From positions 296,749 to 360,748 of the forward strand of contig NZ_OCND01000005.1 of NCBI RefSeq assembly GCF_900215535.1: 64,000 nt of DNA, in the 5' to 3' direction. Position 1 is the stretch's first letter; each line of letters starts with the position of its first letter. The DNA comes from Pseudoxanthomonas wuyuanensis (GTDB taxonomy: Bacteria; Pseudomonadota; Gammaproteobacteria; Xanthomonadales; Xanthomonadaceae). A model generated the notes under the pieces. The model was not told the DNA's origin and did no database searches. It worked only from the letters and a program-made list of their open reading frames with translations. A program made the position numbers and the translations under genes. This document shows positions 35,809-44,619 of this stretch, piece after piece.

Positions 35809-35822
35809 TGATAGCGCTATCA
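35809..35822. promoter_or_regulatory. xyl-box (LacI-type operator) on the hexuronate transporter side
   Basis: TGATAGCGCTATCA is a perfect 14-bp palindrome with the AGCGCT core of the xyl-box. It lies 40 bp before the small coupled reading frame and 165 bp before the transporter start. Confidence 0.8.
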
Positions 35823-35861
35823 AGCAAGCGGGCTTCCGCCTTGTCCGCAGGGAAAACAGCG

Positions 35862-35990
35862 ATGAAACCCATGGCCACCGGCGCATACGCGGTATTGCAA
35901 CGCAGCAATCGTCGCCGCAGCCAGACGATGGCAGCCGCGGCCGCTGCGCTCCCGGCCGGACCGCTATCGCTGCCGGCGGGCCGCGCATGA
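35862..35990 (+). CDS. Possible 42-codon leader reading frame coupled to the transporter
   Basis: The frame opens at ATG 35862, a few bases after AGGGAAAA, and ends in a TGA that overlaps the transporter ATG (ATGA). The 42 residues are basic then Ala/Pro-rich (SNRRRSQTMAAAAAALPAGP), not unlike the beginning of an exported protein's Tat signal. It may be a coupling leader peptide, or the stump of a deleted Tat-exported enzyme. There is no family to compare it with. Confidence 0.4.
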   Translation: MKPMATGAYAVLQRSNRRRSQTMAAAAAALPAGPLSLPAGRA

Positions 35991-37297
35991 GCGAGTTCCC
36001 CACCGCCGCCGGCCAATCCAGCGCGAAGATCGGCATGTACCGCTGGCGCATCTGCGCCATGCTGCTGGCGGCGACCACCATCAACTACATCGACCGCCAG
36101 GTGCTGGGCGTACTGGCGCCGTTCCTGCAGGAGGAGATCGGCTGGAACGAGATCGAGTACGGCTACATCGTCACCGCATTCCAGGCGGCCTATGCCATTG
36201 GCCTGCTCTGCACCGGCGCGATCATCGACAGGCTGGGCACCCGTATCGGCTACGCCATCGCCATCGCTGTCTGGAGCATTGCCGCAATGAGCCACGCGCT
36301 GGCCGCCAGCGTGGTCGGCTTCATGCTGGCGCGCTTCATGCTGGGCCTGGGCGAGGCCGGCAACTTCCCGGCCGCCATCAAGACCGTTGCCGAATGGTTT
36401 CCGCGGCGCGAGCGCGCGCTGGCCACCGGCATCTTCAATTCCGGTTCCAACATCGGCGCCATCGTCGCGCCGCTGATGGTGCCGATTGTCGCGGTGACCT
36501 GGGGCTGGCAGGCGGCATTCCTGGTCACCGGCGTGTTGAGCATGACCTGGCTGGCCGCATGGCTGCTGACCTACCGCCCGCCGGAACAGCAGCCGCGGCT
36601 GACCGCTGCCGAGCTTGCGCACATCCGCAGCGATCCGCCCGAAGCCGCCGTGCGGGTGCCGTGGGCGCGCATCCTGCGCCACCGCCAGGCCTGGGCGTTT
36701 GTTGCCGCCAAGTTCATCACCGACCCGGTGTGGTGGTTCTTCCTGTTCTGGCTGCCCAAATTCCTGCACGCCGAGTACGGCCTGACGCTGCTGGGACTGG
36801 GCTTGCCGCTGATCGTGATCTTCGTGCTGGCCGACGTGGGCAGCATCGCCGGCGGCTGGCTGGCCGGTCGCTTCATCAAGCTGGGCTGGAGCGTCAACCG
36901 CGCGCGCAAGGGCGCGATGCTGGTCTGTGCGCTGTGCGTGGTGCCGATCGTGTTTGCGGCGCAGGCGGACAACCTGTGGCTGGCGGTGGGGCTGATCGGG
37001 CTGGCGACCGCGGGGCACCAGGGTTGGTCGGCCAATGTGTTCACGCTGACTTCGGATATGTTTCCGCGCCATGCGGTCGCTTCGGTGGTCGGCATGGGCG
37101 GTTTTGCCGGCGCGGTCGGCGGCATGATGATCGCCACCTTCACCGGCTTCCTGCTGGAAGCCACCGGCAGCTACCTGCCGCTGTTCCTGATGGCCGGCTC
37201 GGCATACCTGGTCGCCTTGGCGGTCGTTCACGCGCTGGCGCCGCGGCTGCAGCCCGCGCGGCTGGACACCGGGCCTGCAACTTCGCAATCGCTCTGA
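35987..37297 (+). CDS. Hexuronate transporter (ACS family MFS, ExuT-like)
   Basis: The 436-residue protein has twelve predicted membrane segments and the anion:cation symporter signatures: INYIDRQVLGVLAP in TM1, FMLGLGEAGNFPAAIKTVAEWFP in TM4 and loop, FNSGSNIGAIVAP, and DPVWWFFLFWLPKFL. These are close to ExuT, which imports glucuronate and galacturonate. Here it probably brings in glucuronate or aldouronates released from glucuronoxylan. The ATG at 35987 begins just before TM1. A GH10 xylanase gene follows after 16 bp. Confidence 0.9.
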   Translation: MSEFPTAAGQSSAKIGMYRWRICAMLLAATTINYIDRQVLGVLAPFLQEEIGWNEIEYGYIVTAFQAAYAIGLLCTGAIIDRLGTRIGYAIAIAVWSIAAMSHALAASVVGFMLARFMLGLGEAGNFPAAIKTVAEWFPRRERALATGIFNSGSNIGAIVAPLMVPIVAVTWGWQAAFLVTGVLSMTWLAAWLLTYRPPEQQPRLTAAELAHIRSDPPEAAVRVPWARILRHRQAWAFVAAKFITDPVWWFFLFWLPKFLHAEYGLTLLGLGLPLIVIFVLADVGSIAGGWLAGRFIKLGWSVNRARKGAMLVCALCVVPIVFAAQADNLWLAVGLIGLATAGHQGWSANVFTLTSDMFPRHAVASVVGMGGFAGAVGGMMIATFTGFLLEATGSYLPLFLMAGSAYLVALAVVHALAPRLQPARLDTGPATSQSL

Positions 37298-37313
37298 TCC
37301 TGGGAGGGACGAC

Positions 37314-38330
37314 ATGAAAAACGCCCGCACCGCCTTTTCCGCCCTGCTGCTTGCGCTGCCGCTGGCCTGGCAGGCGCAGGCTGCGCCGTTGGCCGCGGGC
37401 CAACCGAAATTCCTGGGCAGTGCGTACAGTCCGGCGCAGGCGCCGGGCTTTGCCGACTACTGGAACAAGGTCACGCCGGAGAACGCCGGCAAGTGGGGCA
37501 GCGTGGAAGCCGAGCGCGACCGCATGGACTGGAGCGCGCTGGACGAGGCGTACCGCTTCGCCAAAGCCAACGGCTTTCCGTTCCAGATGCACGTGCTGAT
37601 CTGGGGCAACCAGCAACCGGAATGGATCAAGACGCTGCCGCCGGCCGAACAACGCGAGGAAATCGAGGAATGGTTCGCCGCTGTCGCGCGGCGCTACCCG
37701 GAGCTGGATTTCGTCGAAGTGGTCAACGAGCCGTTGAACGACCCGCCCGGCAAGGACGACGAAGGCGGCGGCAACTATATCCAGGCGCTGGGCGGCAGCG
37801 GCGCCAGCGGCTGGGACTGGATCCTGGAGTCGTTCCGGCTGGCGCGCAGGCATTTCCCCCGCTCCACGCTGATGATCAACGACTACAGCATCACCAACAG
37901 CGAGGACGCCACGCGGCGCTATCGCGAAATCGTCGAACTGCTGCAGCAGGAGAAACTGGTCGATGCGATCGGCGTGCAGGGCCATGCCTTCGCCACCACC
38001 GCGGAGACGCCGATGTCGGTGCACCGCGCCAACCTGGACCATCTGGCCAAGACCGGCCTGCCGATCTATGTCACCGAACTGGATATCGATGGTCCCAGCG
38101 ACGAAGAACAGCTGCGCGACTACCAGCGTATCTTCCCGGTGTTCTGGGAGCATCCGGCCGTCCGTGGCATCACCCTGTGGGGTTTCCGCCCCGGCCTATG
38201 GCGGGAGAAAGAACGCGCCTACCTGGTTCGAGAGGATGGAAGCGAGCGTCCTGCACTGACGTGGCTGAGGCGCTATGTTCGCGGTGAAGCCGGTTCGGGT
38301 ACGGCTACCACGCCCGCAGTGGCGCGTTAG
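37314..38330 (+). CDS. GH10 endo-1,4-beta-xylanase (secreted), first copy
   Basis: The 338-residue protein has a signal peptide (MKNARTAFSALLLALPLAWQAQA) and a single GH10 barrel. Landmarks are FLGSAYSP, WNKVTPENAGKWGS, HVLIWGNQQPEW, the acid/base Glu in FVEVVNEPLND, and the nucleophile Glu in YVTELDID. It cuts the xylan backbone outside the cytoplasm. It resembles the shorter XynB-type enzymes of Xanthomonas. It is the second gene of the plus-strand unit headed by the hexuronate transporter. Confidence 0.93.
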   Translation: MKNARTAFSALLLALPLAWQAQAAPLAAGQPKFLGSAYSPAQAPGFADYWNKVTPENAGKWGSVEAERDRMDWSALDEAYRFAKANGFPFQMHVLIWGNQQPEWIKTLPPAEQREEIEEWFAAVARRYPELDFVEVVNEPLNDPPGKDDEGGGNYIQALGGSGASGWDWILESFRLARRHFPRSTLMINDYSITNSEDATRRYREIVELLQQEKLVDAIGVQGHAFATTAETPMSVHRANLDHLAKTGLPIYVTELDIDGPSDEEQLRDYQRIFPVFWEHPAVRGITLWGFRPGLWREKERAYLVREDGSERPALTWLRRYVRGEAGSGTATTPAVAR

Positions 38331-38548
38331 CTACAGGACGAGCGTATGCGCCCGTTTTTTCCGCCGTTTCGGCGAACGCCGGAAGGACCTTTCAACGGTC
38401 GAAGGCTGGCCATCCATGTTGTCGTTGCCGATGCCGGAAGCGACGGCAGAACGGATCCTCGCATTGGCTGGGATGACGGCCGGGACATTCGAAAAACCGG
38501 GTTGGACAGTCCATATTCGCGGCACAGCATCAAGAACGGATCGACATC

Positions 38549-39970
38549 ATGAATGGGCACTCCACCCTTGCGTTGCACGAAGACCGTCTGTTCCCGCCGG
38601 ATGCCCTGCAGCGCGCGATCGCGCGGCGGCTTTACGCGCAGGTGGCCAATCTGCCCATCGTCAGCCCGCATGGCCATACCGACCCGGGCTGGTTCGCCGG
38701 CAATGCGCCATTCGCCAATGCGACCGAACTGCTGCTTGTCCCGGACCATTACGTATTCCGCATGCTCTACAGCCAGGGTGTCGCGCTGGATGCGCTGGGC
38801 ATCCCGCGTAGCGACGGCACCCGTGCCGCGGTGGAGCCGCACGCGGCGTGGCGCTTGTTCGCGGAGAACTTCCACCTGTTCCGCGGCACGCCATCGTCGC
38901 TGTGGCTGAACCATGTCTTCCACGACATCTTCGGACTGCGCGTGCGGCTGGAGGCAGGCAGTGCCGACCACTACTACGACCGCATCACCGGGGCCTTGCA
39001 GACACCGCAGTTCCGCCCGCGCGCGCTGTTCGAGCGATTCAATATCGAGGTCATCGCCACCACCGAATCGCCGCTGGATCCGCTGCAGCAGCATGCGGCC
39101 ATCCGCGACAGCGGCTGGAGCGGGCGCGTCATCACCGCCTACCGCCCGGACCCGGTGGTCGATCCGGAACATGAGCAGTTCCCGGAAGCACTGCAGCGGT
39201 TCGGCGAGATCACCGGCGAGGACGTCCACACCTGGCCTGGCTATCTGCGCGCGCACCGCCGGCGCCGCGCCTTCTTCGCATCGATGGGCGCCACCTCGAC
39301 CGACCACGGCCATCCCAGCGCCGCGACCGCCGACCTGTCCGAAGCCCAGGCGCGCGCGTTGTTCGACAAGGTCGTGCGCGGCGTGGCCACTGCGGCGGAC
39401 GCGGAACTGTTCCGCGCACAGGTGCTCACCGAGATGGCAGCGATGAGCCTGGACGATGGCCTGGTGATGCAGCTCCATCCGGGCTGCTTCCGCAACCACA
39501 ACCTGGGCCTGTTCGAGCGCTACGGCCGCGACAAGGGTGCCGATATCCCGCTGCGCACCGAGTACGTGCATGCACTGAAGCCATTGCTGGACCGCTTCGG
39601 TAATGAGCCGGGATTCAAGCTGATTCTGTTCACGCTGGACGAAAGCGCCTATTCGCGCGAACTGGCGCCGCTGGCCGGCCATTACCCTTCGCTGTTCCTG
39701 GGCCCGGCCTGGTGGTTCCACGACGCGCCGGAAGGCATGTGGCGCTTCCGCGAACAGACCCTCGCCAGCGGCGGCTTCTACAATACGGTCGGCTTCAACG
39801 ACGATACCCGCGCGTTCCTGTCCATTCCCGCGCGGCATGATGTCGCACGCCGCGTCGATTGCGCGTTCCTGGCCAAGCTGGTGGCCGAACACCGGCTGGA
39901 TGAAGACGAGGCCACCGAGGTCGCCATGGATCTCGCCTACCGGCTGCCGAAGCGGGCCTACAAGCTCTGA
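38549..39970 (+). CDS. uxaC: Glucuronate isomerase UxaC
   Basis: UxaC isomerises D-glucuronate to D-fructuronate (and galacturonate to tagaturonate), the first cytoplasmic step of hexuronate catabolism. The 473-residue protein is an amidohydrolase-fold member with the N-terminal metal motif SPHGHTDPGWFA, plus TTESPLDPL, LHPGCFRNHN and FLGPAWWFHDAPEGM. Length is usual. The product is handled by fructuronate reductase (50799) and mannonate dehydratase (56941), encoded on the opposite strand in this window. The 218 bp before it hold no gene. Confidence 0.95.
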   Translation: MNGHSTLALHEDRLFPPDALQRAIARRLYAQVANLPIVSPHGHTDPGWFAGNAPFANATELLLVPDHYVFRMLYSQGVALDALGIPRSDGTRAAVEPHAAWRLFAENFHLFRGTPSSLWLNHVFHDIFGLRVRLEAGSADHYYDRITGALQTPQFRPRALFERFNIEVIATTESPLDPLQQHAAIRDSGWSGRVITAYRPDPVVDPEHEQFPEALQRFGEITGEDVHTWPGYLRAHRRRRAFFASMGATSTDHGHPSAATADLSEAQARALFDKVVRGVATAADAELFRAQVLTEMAAMSLDDGLVMQLHPGCFRNHNLGLFERYGRDKGADIPLRTEYVHALKPLLDRFGNEPGFKLILFTLDESAYSRELAPLAGHYPSLFLGPAWWFHDAPEGMWRFREQTLASGGFYNTVGFNDDTRAFLSIPARHDVARRVDCAFLAKLVAEHRLDEDEATEVAMDLAYRLPKRAYKL

Positions 39971-39998
39971 TATGGATCGCCCTTCCTTCGCAACGCCT

Positions 39999-40068
39999 TG
40001 TAGGAGCGATGTAAGTCGCGATGGGGCTTTCCCGGTAGAGCTCCACCGCGACTCACGTCGCTCCCGTA
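39999..40068. repeat. Inverted pair of GTAG-type REP sequences
   Basis: TGTAGGAGCGATGTAAGTCG starts at 39999, and the inverted partner (CGCGACTCACGTCGCTCC...) ends at about 40068. The copies are slightly diverged from those at 3407 and 55081. The pair lies in the 354-bp gap between uxaC and the second GH10 gene; the rest of that gap carries no convincing gene. Confidence 0.8.
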
Positions 40069-40324
40069 CGTTTCAGATGCACATGGATCCTTTCCAAGAT
40101 GAGCATCAGCCGCCGCATCACCGCGTTACCAATACTGGTGCTCACGTCGATCTGCCGCACGACTGAGCCATCGCAGGGCCATTCCTGACCGAAGGCCCAC
40201 ACGGCAGCATGGGCCGGCTGCCCAGTTGGGGCTTCGGCTGGTACCGCAAGCACGAACGATGGCGCTTCCGCTTGCGCCACGGGACCCGGGTGTGAAGGCT
40301 GTGAATACTGGGAGAACCTGCCGG

Positions 40325-41503
40325 ATGACTGCACGCTATCGCAAGACGACATTCCTGACCCTGGCGCTGCTCGCCGGCCTGGCGCTTGGCGCAAGCGCCG
40401 CCGCAGAACCGCCCGGCGCCCCGGACAGTCTGAAGGAGGCGTATGCCGAGGCCTTCCTGCTGGGCGTGGCCGTCAACGACGACATCGTCTCGGGCAAGGA
40501 TGCACGGTCCCAGGCGCTGGTGCCCATCCACTTCAACGCGGTCACTGCGGAAAACGTGATGAAAGCCGAAGTGCTGCATCCGCAGCCCGGCGTATGGGAT
40601 TTCGGGGCCGCCGACGCCTTTGTGGCGTTCGGCGAAAAGCACGGCATGTTCATCATCGGCCACACGCTGGTCTGGCACAACCAGACGCCGGAGTGGTTCT
40701 TCCAGGACGATGCCGGCAAGCCGAACACGCCGGCACGGCAGCTGGACCGGATGCGCGCCTATATCGCCACCGTGGCGGGCCGCTATACCGGCCGCGTGCA
40801 CGCCTGGGATGTGGTGAACGAGATCATCGGCGAAGACGGCGAGTACCGCGACACGATCTGGACGCGCACGGTCGGCGATGGCGATGCGGTGGTGCGTGCG
40901 GCCTTCGAAGCGGCCGCGCGCCATGCGCCGGATGCGGAGCTGTACTACAACGACTTCAATGCCTGGCGGCCGCAGAAGCGCGATGGCATCGTGCGCATGG
41001 TGAAGATGCTGCAGAAGGCGGGCATCCGCATCGACGGCATCGGCATCCAGGGCCACTGGGGATTGAACTACCCGCGCACCGAGCACATCGAGGCGGCCAT
41101 CGACGCCTATGCGGCGCTGGGCCTGAAGGTGATGATCACCGAACTGGATGTGGACGTGCTGCCCTTGACCAAGCAAGGACAGATCATCGGCACCGGCATG
41201 GCACACCCGCAGTTCCAGCTGGAGGAGTTCAAGCGCTTCCTCGACCCCTATCCCGACGGCCTGCCGGCGGAGATGGAGCGGCAACTGAGCGAACGCTATG
41301 CCGAACTGTTCGGCATCTTCCACCGCAAGCGCGATGCGATCTCGCGGGTCAGCCTGTGGGGCGTGCACGACGGCATGTCATGGAAGAACGACTACCCGAT
41401 TCCGCACCGGACCAACTACCCGCTGCTGTTCGACCGCGATGGCCAACCGAAACCCGCGCTGGACGCGGTGCTGGCGGTGCCCGCGCTGCAGGCTGATCGA
41501 TAG
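40325..41503 (+). CDS. GH10 endo-1,4-beta-xylanase (secreted), second copy
   Basis: The 392-residue protein has a signal peptide (FLTLALLAGLALGASAAA) and a GH10 catalytic domain: FNAVTAENVMKAE, GHTLVWHNQTPEW, the acid/base Glu in AWDVVNEIIGED, and the nucleophile Glu in MITELDVDVLP, with VSLWGVHDGMSWKND near the end. It is clearly divergent from the first GH10 protein and has the more conventional endoxylanase subsites. The ATG at 40325 follows GGGAGAA. The GH115 gene follows 59 bp later. Confidence 0.93.
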   Translation: MTARYRKTTFLTLALLAGLALGASAAAEPPGAPDSLKEAYAEAFLLGVAVNDDIVSGKDARSQALVPIHFNAVTAENVMKAEVLHPQPGVWDFGAADAFVAFGEKHGMFIIGHTLVWHNQTPEWFFQDDAGKPNTPARQLDRMRAYIATVAGRYTGRVHAWDVVNEIIGEDGEYRDTIWTRTVGDGDAVVRAAFEAAARHAPDAELYYNDFNAWRPQKRDGIVRMVKMLQKAGIRIDGIGIQGHWGLNYPRTEHIEAAIDAYAALGLKVMITELDVDVLPLTKQGQIIGTGMAHPQFQLEEFKRFLDPYPDGLPAEMERQLSERYAELFGIFHRKRDAISRVSLWGVHDGMSWKNDYPIPHRTNYPLLFDRDGQPKPALDAVLAVPALQADR

Positions 41504-41562
41504 AACACCGCCTATGCCCGCGGTCGCATCGTCGCGCCGTTCCGCTTCAGAACCAAGGCTAC

Positions 41563-44178
41563 ATGACAGGTAATTCCCTTATGCGCTTGTTGCTCGCCAT
41601 CGCCACCCTGCTGGTCACGTCCACGCTGGCTTCAACCGTGCTCGCCTGCCAGACACAGGCATCGGTATGCACCAGCAGGACCGCCGGCAGTTTTGCCTTG
41701 ATTGACGCGGGAAAACCGGCTGCTGTCATCATCGATGCCACCGCCGATCCCGCGCTCCGGCATGCGGCCGACAACTTCGCCGCCGACCTGGGCCGCGTCG
41801 GTGGCACCGCCGCGCCACGCCCCGTTGCAGTGTCCGCTGGGGCCCATCCGGTCATCATCGGCGTGGCCGGACACAGTCCCCTTATCGATGGAATGATCCA
41901 GGCCGGCAAACTGGACGTGCAGGACATGCCCGGGCAATGGGAAGCCTTCCGCCAGGTCGTGGTCGAGCAGCCGTTGCCGGGCGTGGCGCGGGCGCTGGCG
42001 ATCGTCGGTGCCGACCGCCGTGGTGCGGTGTTCGGGACCTACGACCTGTCAGCGAAGATCGGCGTGTCGCCCTGGTACTGGTTTGCCGATGTGCCGGTGG
42101 CCAGGCAGGAGAATGTCTTCATCACCGCCGGCTGGCATGCCGATGCACCCAAGGTGAAGTACCGCGGCTTCTTCATCAACGATGAGGATCCGGCCTTCAA
42201 TACCTGGGCCAGGCAGCGCTTCGGTGGCATCAACGCGCAGATGTACGCGCACGTTTTCGAGTTGCTGCTCAGACTCAAGGGCAACTACCTGTGGCCGGCG
42301 ATGTGGCCGCCGAAGGCCTTCAACGACGACGACCCGCAGAACATGGTGCTGGCCGACGCCATGGGCGTGGTCATGGGCACTTCCCACCATGAGCCGATGA
42401 CCCGCGCGCACGACGAATGGCACCGCAATACCGACCACGGCGTCACCGGTGGCGCCTGGAACTACGAAAGCAATGCCGACAACCTGCGCCGCTTCTGGCG
42501 GGGCGGCATCGAGCGGATGATGTCCAAGGGCGATAGCCACGGCTATGAAAGCCTGGTCACCCTGGGCATGCGCGGCGATGGCGACGAAGCCATGGCCGAG
42601 GGCACCGCCACCCGCCTGCTGGAGAACATCGTCGCCGATCAGCGGCGGATCATCGCCGAGGTCACCGGCAAGCCGGCCGAACGCACGCCCCAGGTCTGGG
42701 CGCTGTACAAGGAAGTGCAGGACTACTACGACCACGGCATGCGCGTGCCGGACGATGTCACGTTGCTGTTCGCCGACGACAACTGGGGCCAGATCCGGCG
42801 CCTGCCGACCACCGACCTGGAGCGCGCAGGCGGCTTTGGCGTCTACTATCATTTCGACTACGTGGGCGCGCCCCGCAACTACAAGTGGCTCAACACCACC
42901 CAGATCGAGAAGACCTGGCAGCAGATGGATCTGGCCTACGCGCGCGGCGCGCGGGCGCTGTGGATCGTCAACGTGGGCGACATCAAACCGATGGAATTCC
43001 CGCTGTCGTTCTTCATGGACCAGGCCTGGAATCCGGAGGCGATGACCGCCGATGCCGTGGCCCGCTATCCGGAGCAATGGGCGCGTGCCAGCTTCGGTCC
43101 TGCCCACGCCAAGGCCATCGGCGAGCTGGTCACGCGTTACAGCCAGTACGCGGCCCGGCGCAAGCCCGAACTGATCCACCCTGGCAGCTTCATGATCAGC
43201 GACCAGCACGGCGAGGTGCTGAACGGCATGGAATTTGGCCAGATGGTGCAGGAGTGGGCGGCGCTGCAACGCGAGATGGTCGCCATCAGGAACCGCATGC
43301 CCGCACACCAGCACCCAGCCTACGTGCAACTGGTCGAGCACCCGATCGCGGCGATGTCCAACCTGTACCAGCTGTACTACGCGGTGGCCTGGAACCGGCG
43401 CCTGGCGGCGGCCAACGACGCGCGCGCCAACATATTCGCCGACCGCGCCGAGGCAGCCTTCGCCCGCGACCAGGCCCTGACCGATGCCTACCACCGCATG
43501 CTCGACGGCAAGTGGGACGGCATGATGGCGCAGGTGCACATCGGCTACACCAACTGGCAGCAGCCGGCCACGCAGGTCATGCCGGCCGTGCGCCGGGTCG
43601 AGGACAAGGGCGCGGCGCGGCCGGTCGTGTTCGCATCTGCGTTCGAGCCGTCTATGGAGGGCGTGGTGGCCATCGAGGCACCCGACTACAGCCGGGCCGT
43701 CAATGGCAGCGGGCTGCGCTGGCAGGCGATCGCGCATCTGGGACGCACCCGGGGCTCGGTACTGGCGCTGCCGCAGGGCCGTGCGCCAACCACGCAACAG
43801 GACAACGTGCGCCTGGAGTACGACATCACGATCGAACACGCCGGCGACATGAGCGTGCAGCTGCATCTCTCGCCCACCCTGGACACCACCGGCCGTGGTT
43901 CGCAGCGGATCGGCGTCTCGGTCAACGACGGGCCGATGCAGGTGCTGGTGGACAAGCTGCTGCCCTCGCCCACCGCCACCACGCTGGAAGAGCAGCGCGA
44001 CTGGAACCGCGCGGTGGAGGACAACGTGCGCGTGCTGCAGGCGGTGTTCCCGGACACCCCCGCCGGCACGCACACCCTCAAGGTCTGGCGCCTGGATGAC
44101 AACGTGGTGCTGTCGAAGGTGGTGGCCGCGACCCGGCCGATTCCGTTGCTCTACCTGGGACCGCCAGCCACGCGGTAA
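41563..44178 (+). CDS. GH115 xylan alpha-1,2-glucuronidase
   Basis: The 871-residue protein has a signal peptide (MRLLLAIATLLVTSTLA...) and the GH115 arrangement: an N-terminal alpha/beta domain, then a barrel with GVSPWYWFADVPV, KYRGFFINDEDPAFNTWA, YLWPAMWPPKAFNDDDP, GTSHHEPM and WIVNVGDIKPMEFP, followed by a helical region and a C-terminal beta domain. GH115 enzymes remove 4-O-methylglucuronic acid from internal positions of polymeric xylan, complementing the chain-end-specific GH67 encoded at 60200. The start could also be ATG 41581. It ends the plus-strand xylan unit. Confidence 0.93.
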   Translation: MTGNSLMRLLLAIATLLVTSTLASTVLACQTQASVCTSRTAGSFALIDAGKPAAVIIDATADPALRHAADNFAADLGRVGGTAAPRPVAVSAGAHPVIIGVAGHSPLIDGMIQAGKLDVQDMPGQWEAFRQVVVEQPLPGVARALAIVGADRRGAVFGTYDLSAKIGVSPWYWFADVPVARQENVFITAGWHADAPKVKYRGFFINDEDPAFNTWARQRFGGINAQMYAHVFELLLRLKGNYLWPAMWPPKAFNDDDPQNMVLADAMGVVMGTSHHEPMTRAHDEWHRNTDHGVTGGAWNYESNADNLRRFWRGGIERMMSKGDSHGYESLVTLGMRGDGDEAMAEGTATRLLENIVADQRRIIAEVTGKPAERTPQVWALYKEVQDYYDHGMRVPDDVTLLFADDNWGQIRRLPTTDLERAGGFGVYYHFDYVGAPRNYKWLNTTQIEKTWQQMDLAYARGARALWIVNVGDIKPMEFPLSFFMDQAWNPEAMTADAVARYPEQWARASFGPAHAKAIGELVTRYSQYAARRKPELIHPGSFMISDQHGEVLNGMEFGQMVQEWAALQREMVAIRNRMPAHQHPAYVQLVEHPIAAMSNLYQLYYAVAWNRRLAAANDARANIFADRAEAAFARDQALTDAYHRMLDGKWDGMMAQVHIGYTNWQQPATQVMPAVRRVEDKGAARPVVFASAFEPSMEGVVAIEAPDYSRAVNGSGLRWQAIAHLGRTRGSVLALPQGRAPTTQQDNVRLEYDITIEHAGDMSVQLHLSPTLDTTGRGSQRIGVSVNDGPMQVLVDKLLPSPTATTLEEQRDWNRAVEDNVRVLQAVFPDTPAGTHTLKVWRLDDNVVLSKVVAATRPIPLLYLGPPATR

Positions 44179-44283
44179 GGCGCCCGCCGTGGCGCACGAC
44201 GCTGCCGATGCATGCACCGGCAGCGTACAGGGTTGATGGCCATCGCCACCGCAGGGGGTTTGCCATCCATACCCGGCGCCGTT

Positions 44284-44619
44284 TCAAGCAGGATAGCGCC
44301 CGGTTGCGCGCGCATAGGCCTCACCCCAGTCGGCAACCGGCGCCAGCGCTTCATTCAGGCGCACGCCCCACTCGGTCAGCGCGTAGTCGACCCGCGGCGG
44401 CACTTCCTGGAATACCGTGCGGGTGATCAGTTGGTGGCGTTCCAGTTCGCGCAGTTGCTGGATGAGCATCTTCTCGCTGACACCTTTGACTCTCCGCTTG
44501 AGCTCGCCGAAGCGGAGAGGACCGCCGGCCAGTTCCCACAGCACGGCCGTCTTCCACTTGCCGCCTACCACTGCAAAGGCCAGCCCGATTGCGCCTCCCC
44601 CGCATGGAGACAAGACCAC
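44284..44619 (-). CDS. HxlR-family transcriptional regulator
   Basis: The 111-residue protein is a winged-helix HxlR regulator with GGKWKTAVLWELAGGPLRFGELKRRVKGVSEKMLIQQLRELE and the wing VFQEVPPRVDYALTEWG. A Cys near residue 6 is at the place often used for redox or electrophile sensing in the family. The start is a GTG at 44619. Its first codons overlap the first codons of the divergent dehydrogenase gene, so its binding site must lie within coding sequence; it probably regulates that neighbour. Confidence 0.88.
   Translation of the reverse strand: MVLSPCGGGAIGLAFAVVGGKWKTAVLWELAGGPLRFGELKRRVKGVSEKMLIQQLRELERHQLITRTVFQEVPPRVDYALTEWGVRLNEALAPVADWGEAYARATGRYPA

Noticed and set aside
40080..40310. 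Coding remnant between uxaC and the second GH10 gene
   Set aside because: Short frames (for example one starting MSISRRITALPILVLTS and another ending SWGFGWYRKHERWRF) look protein-like, but no family could be named and no start-to-stop gene results.
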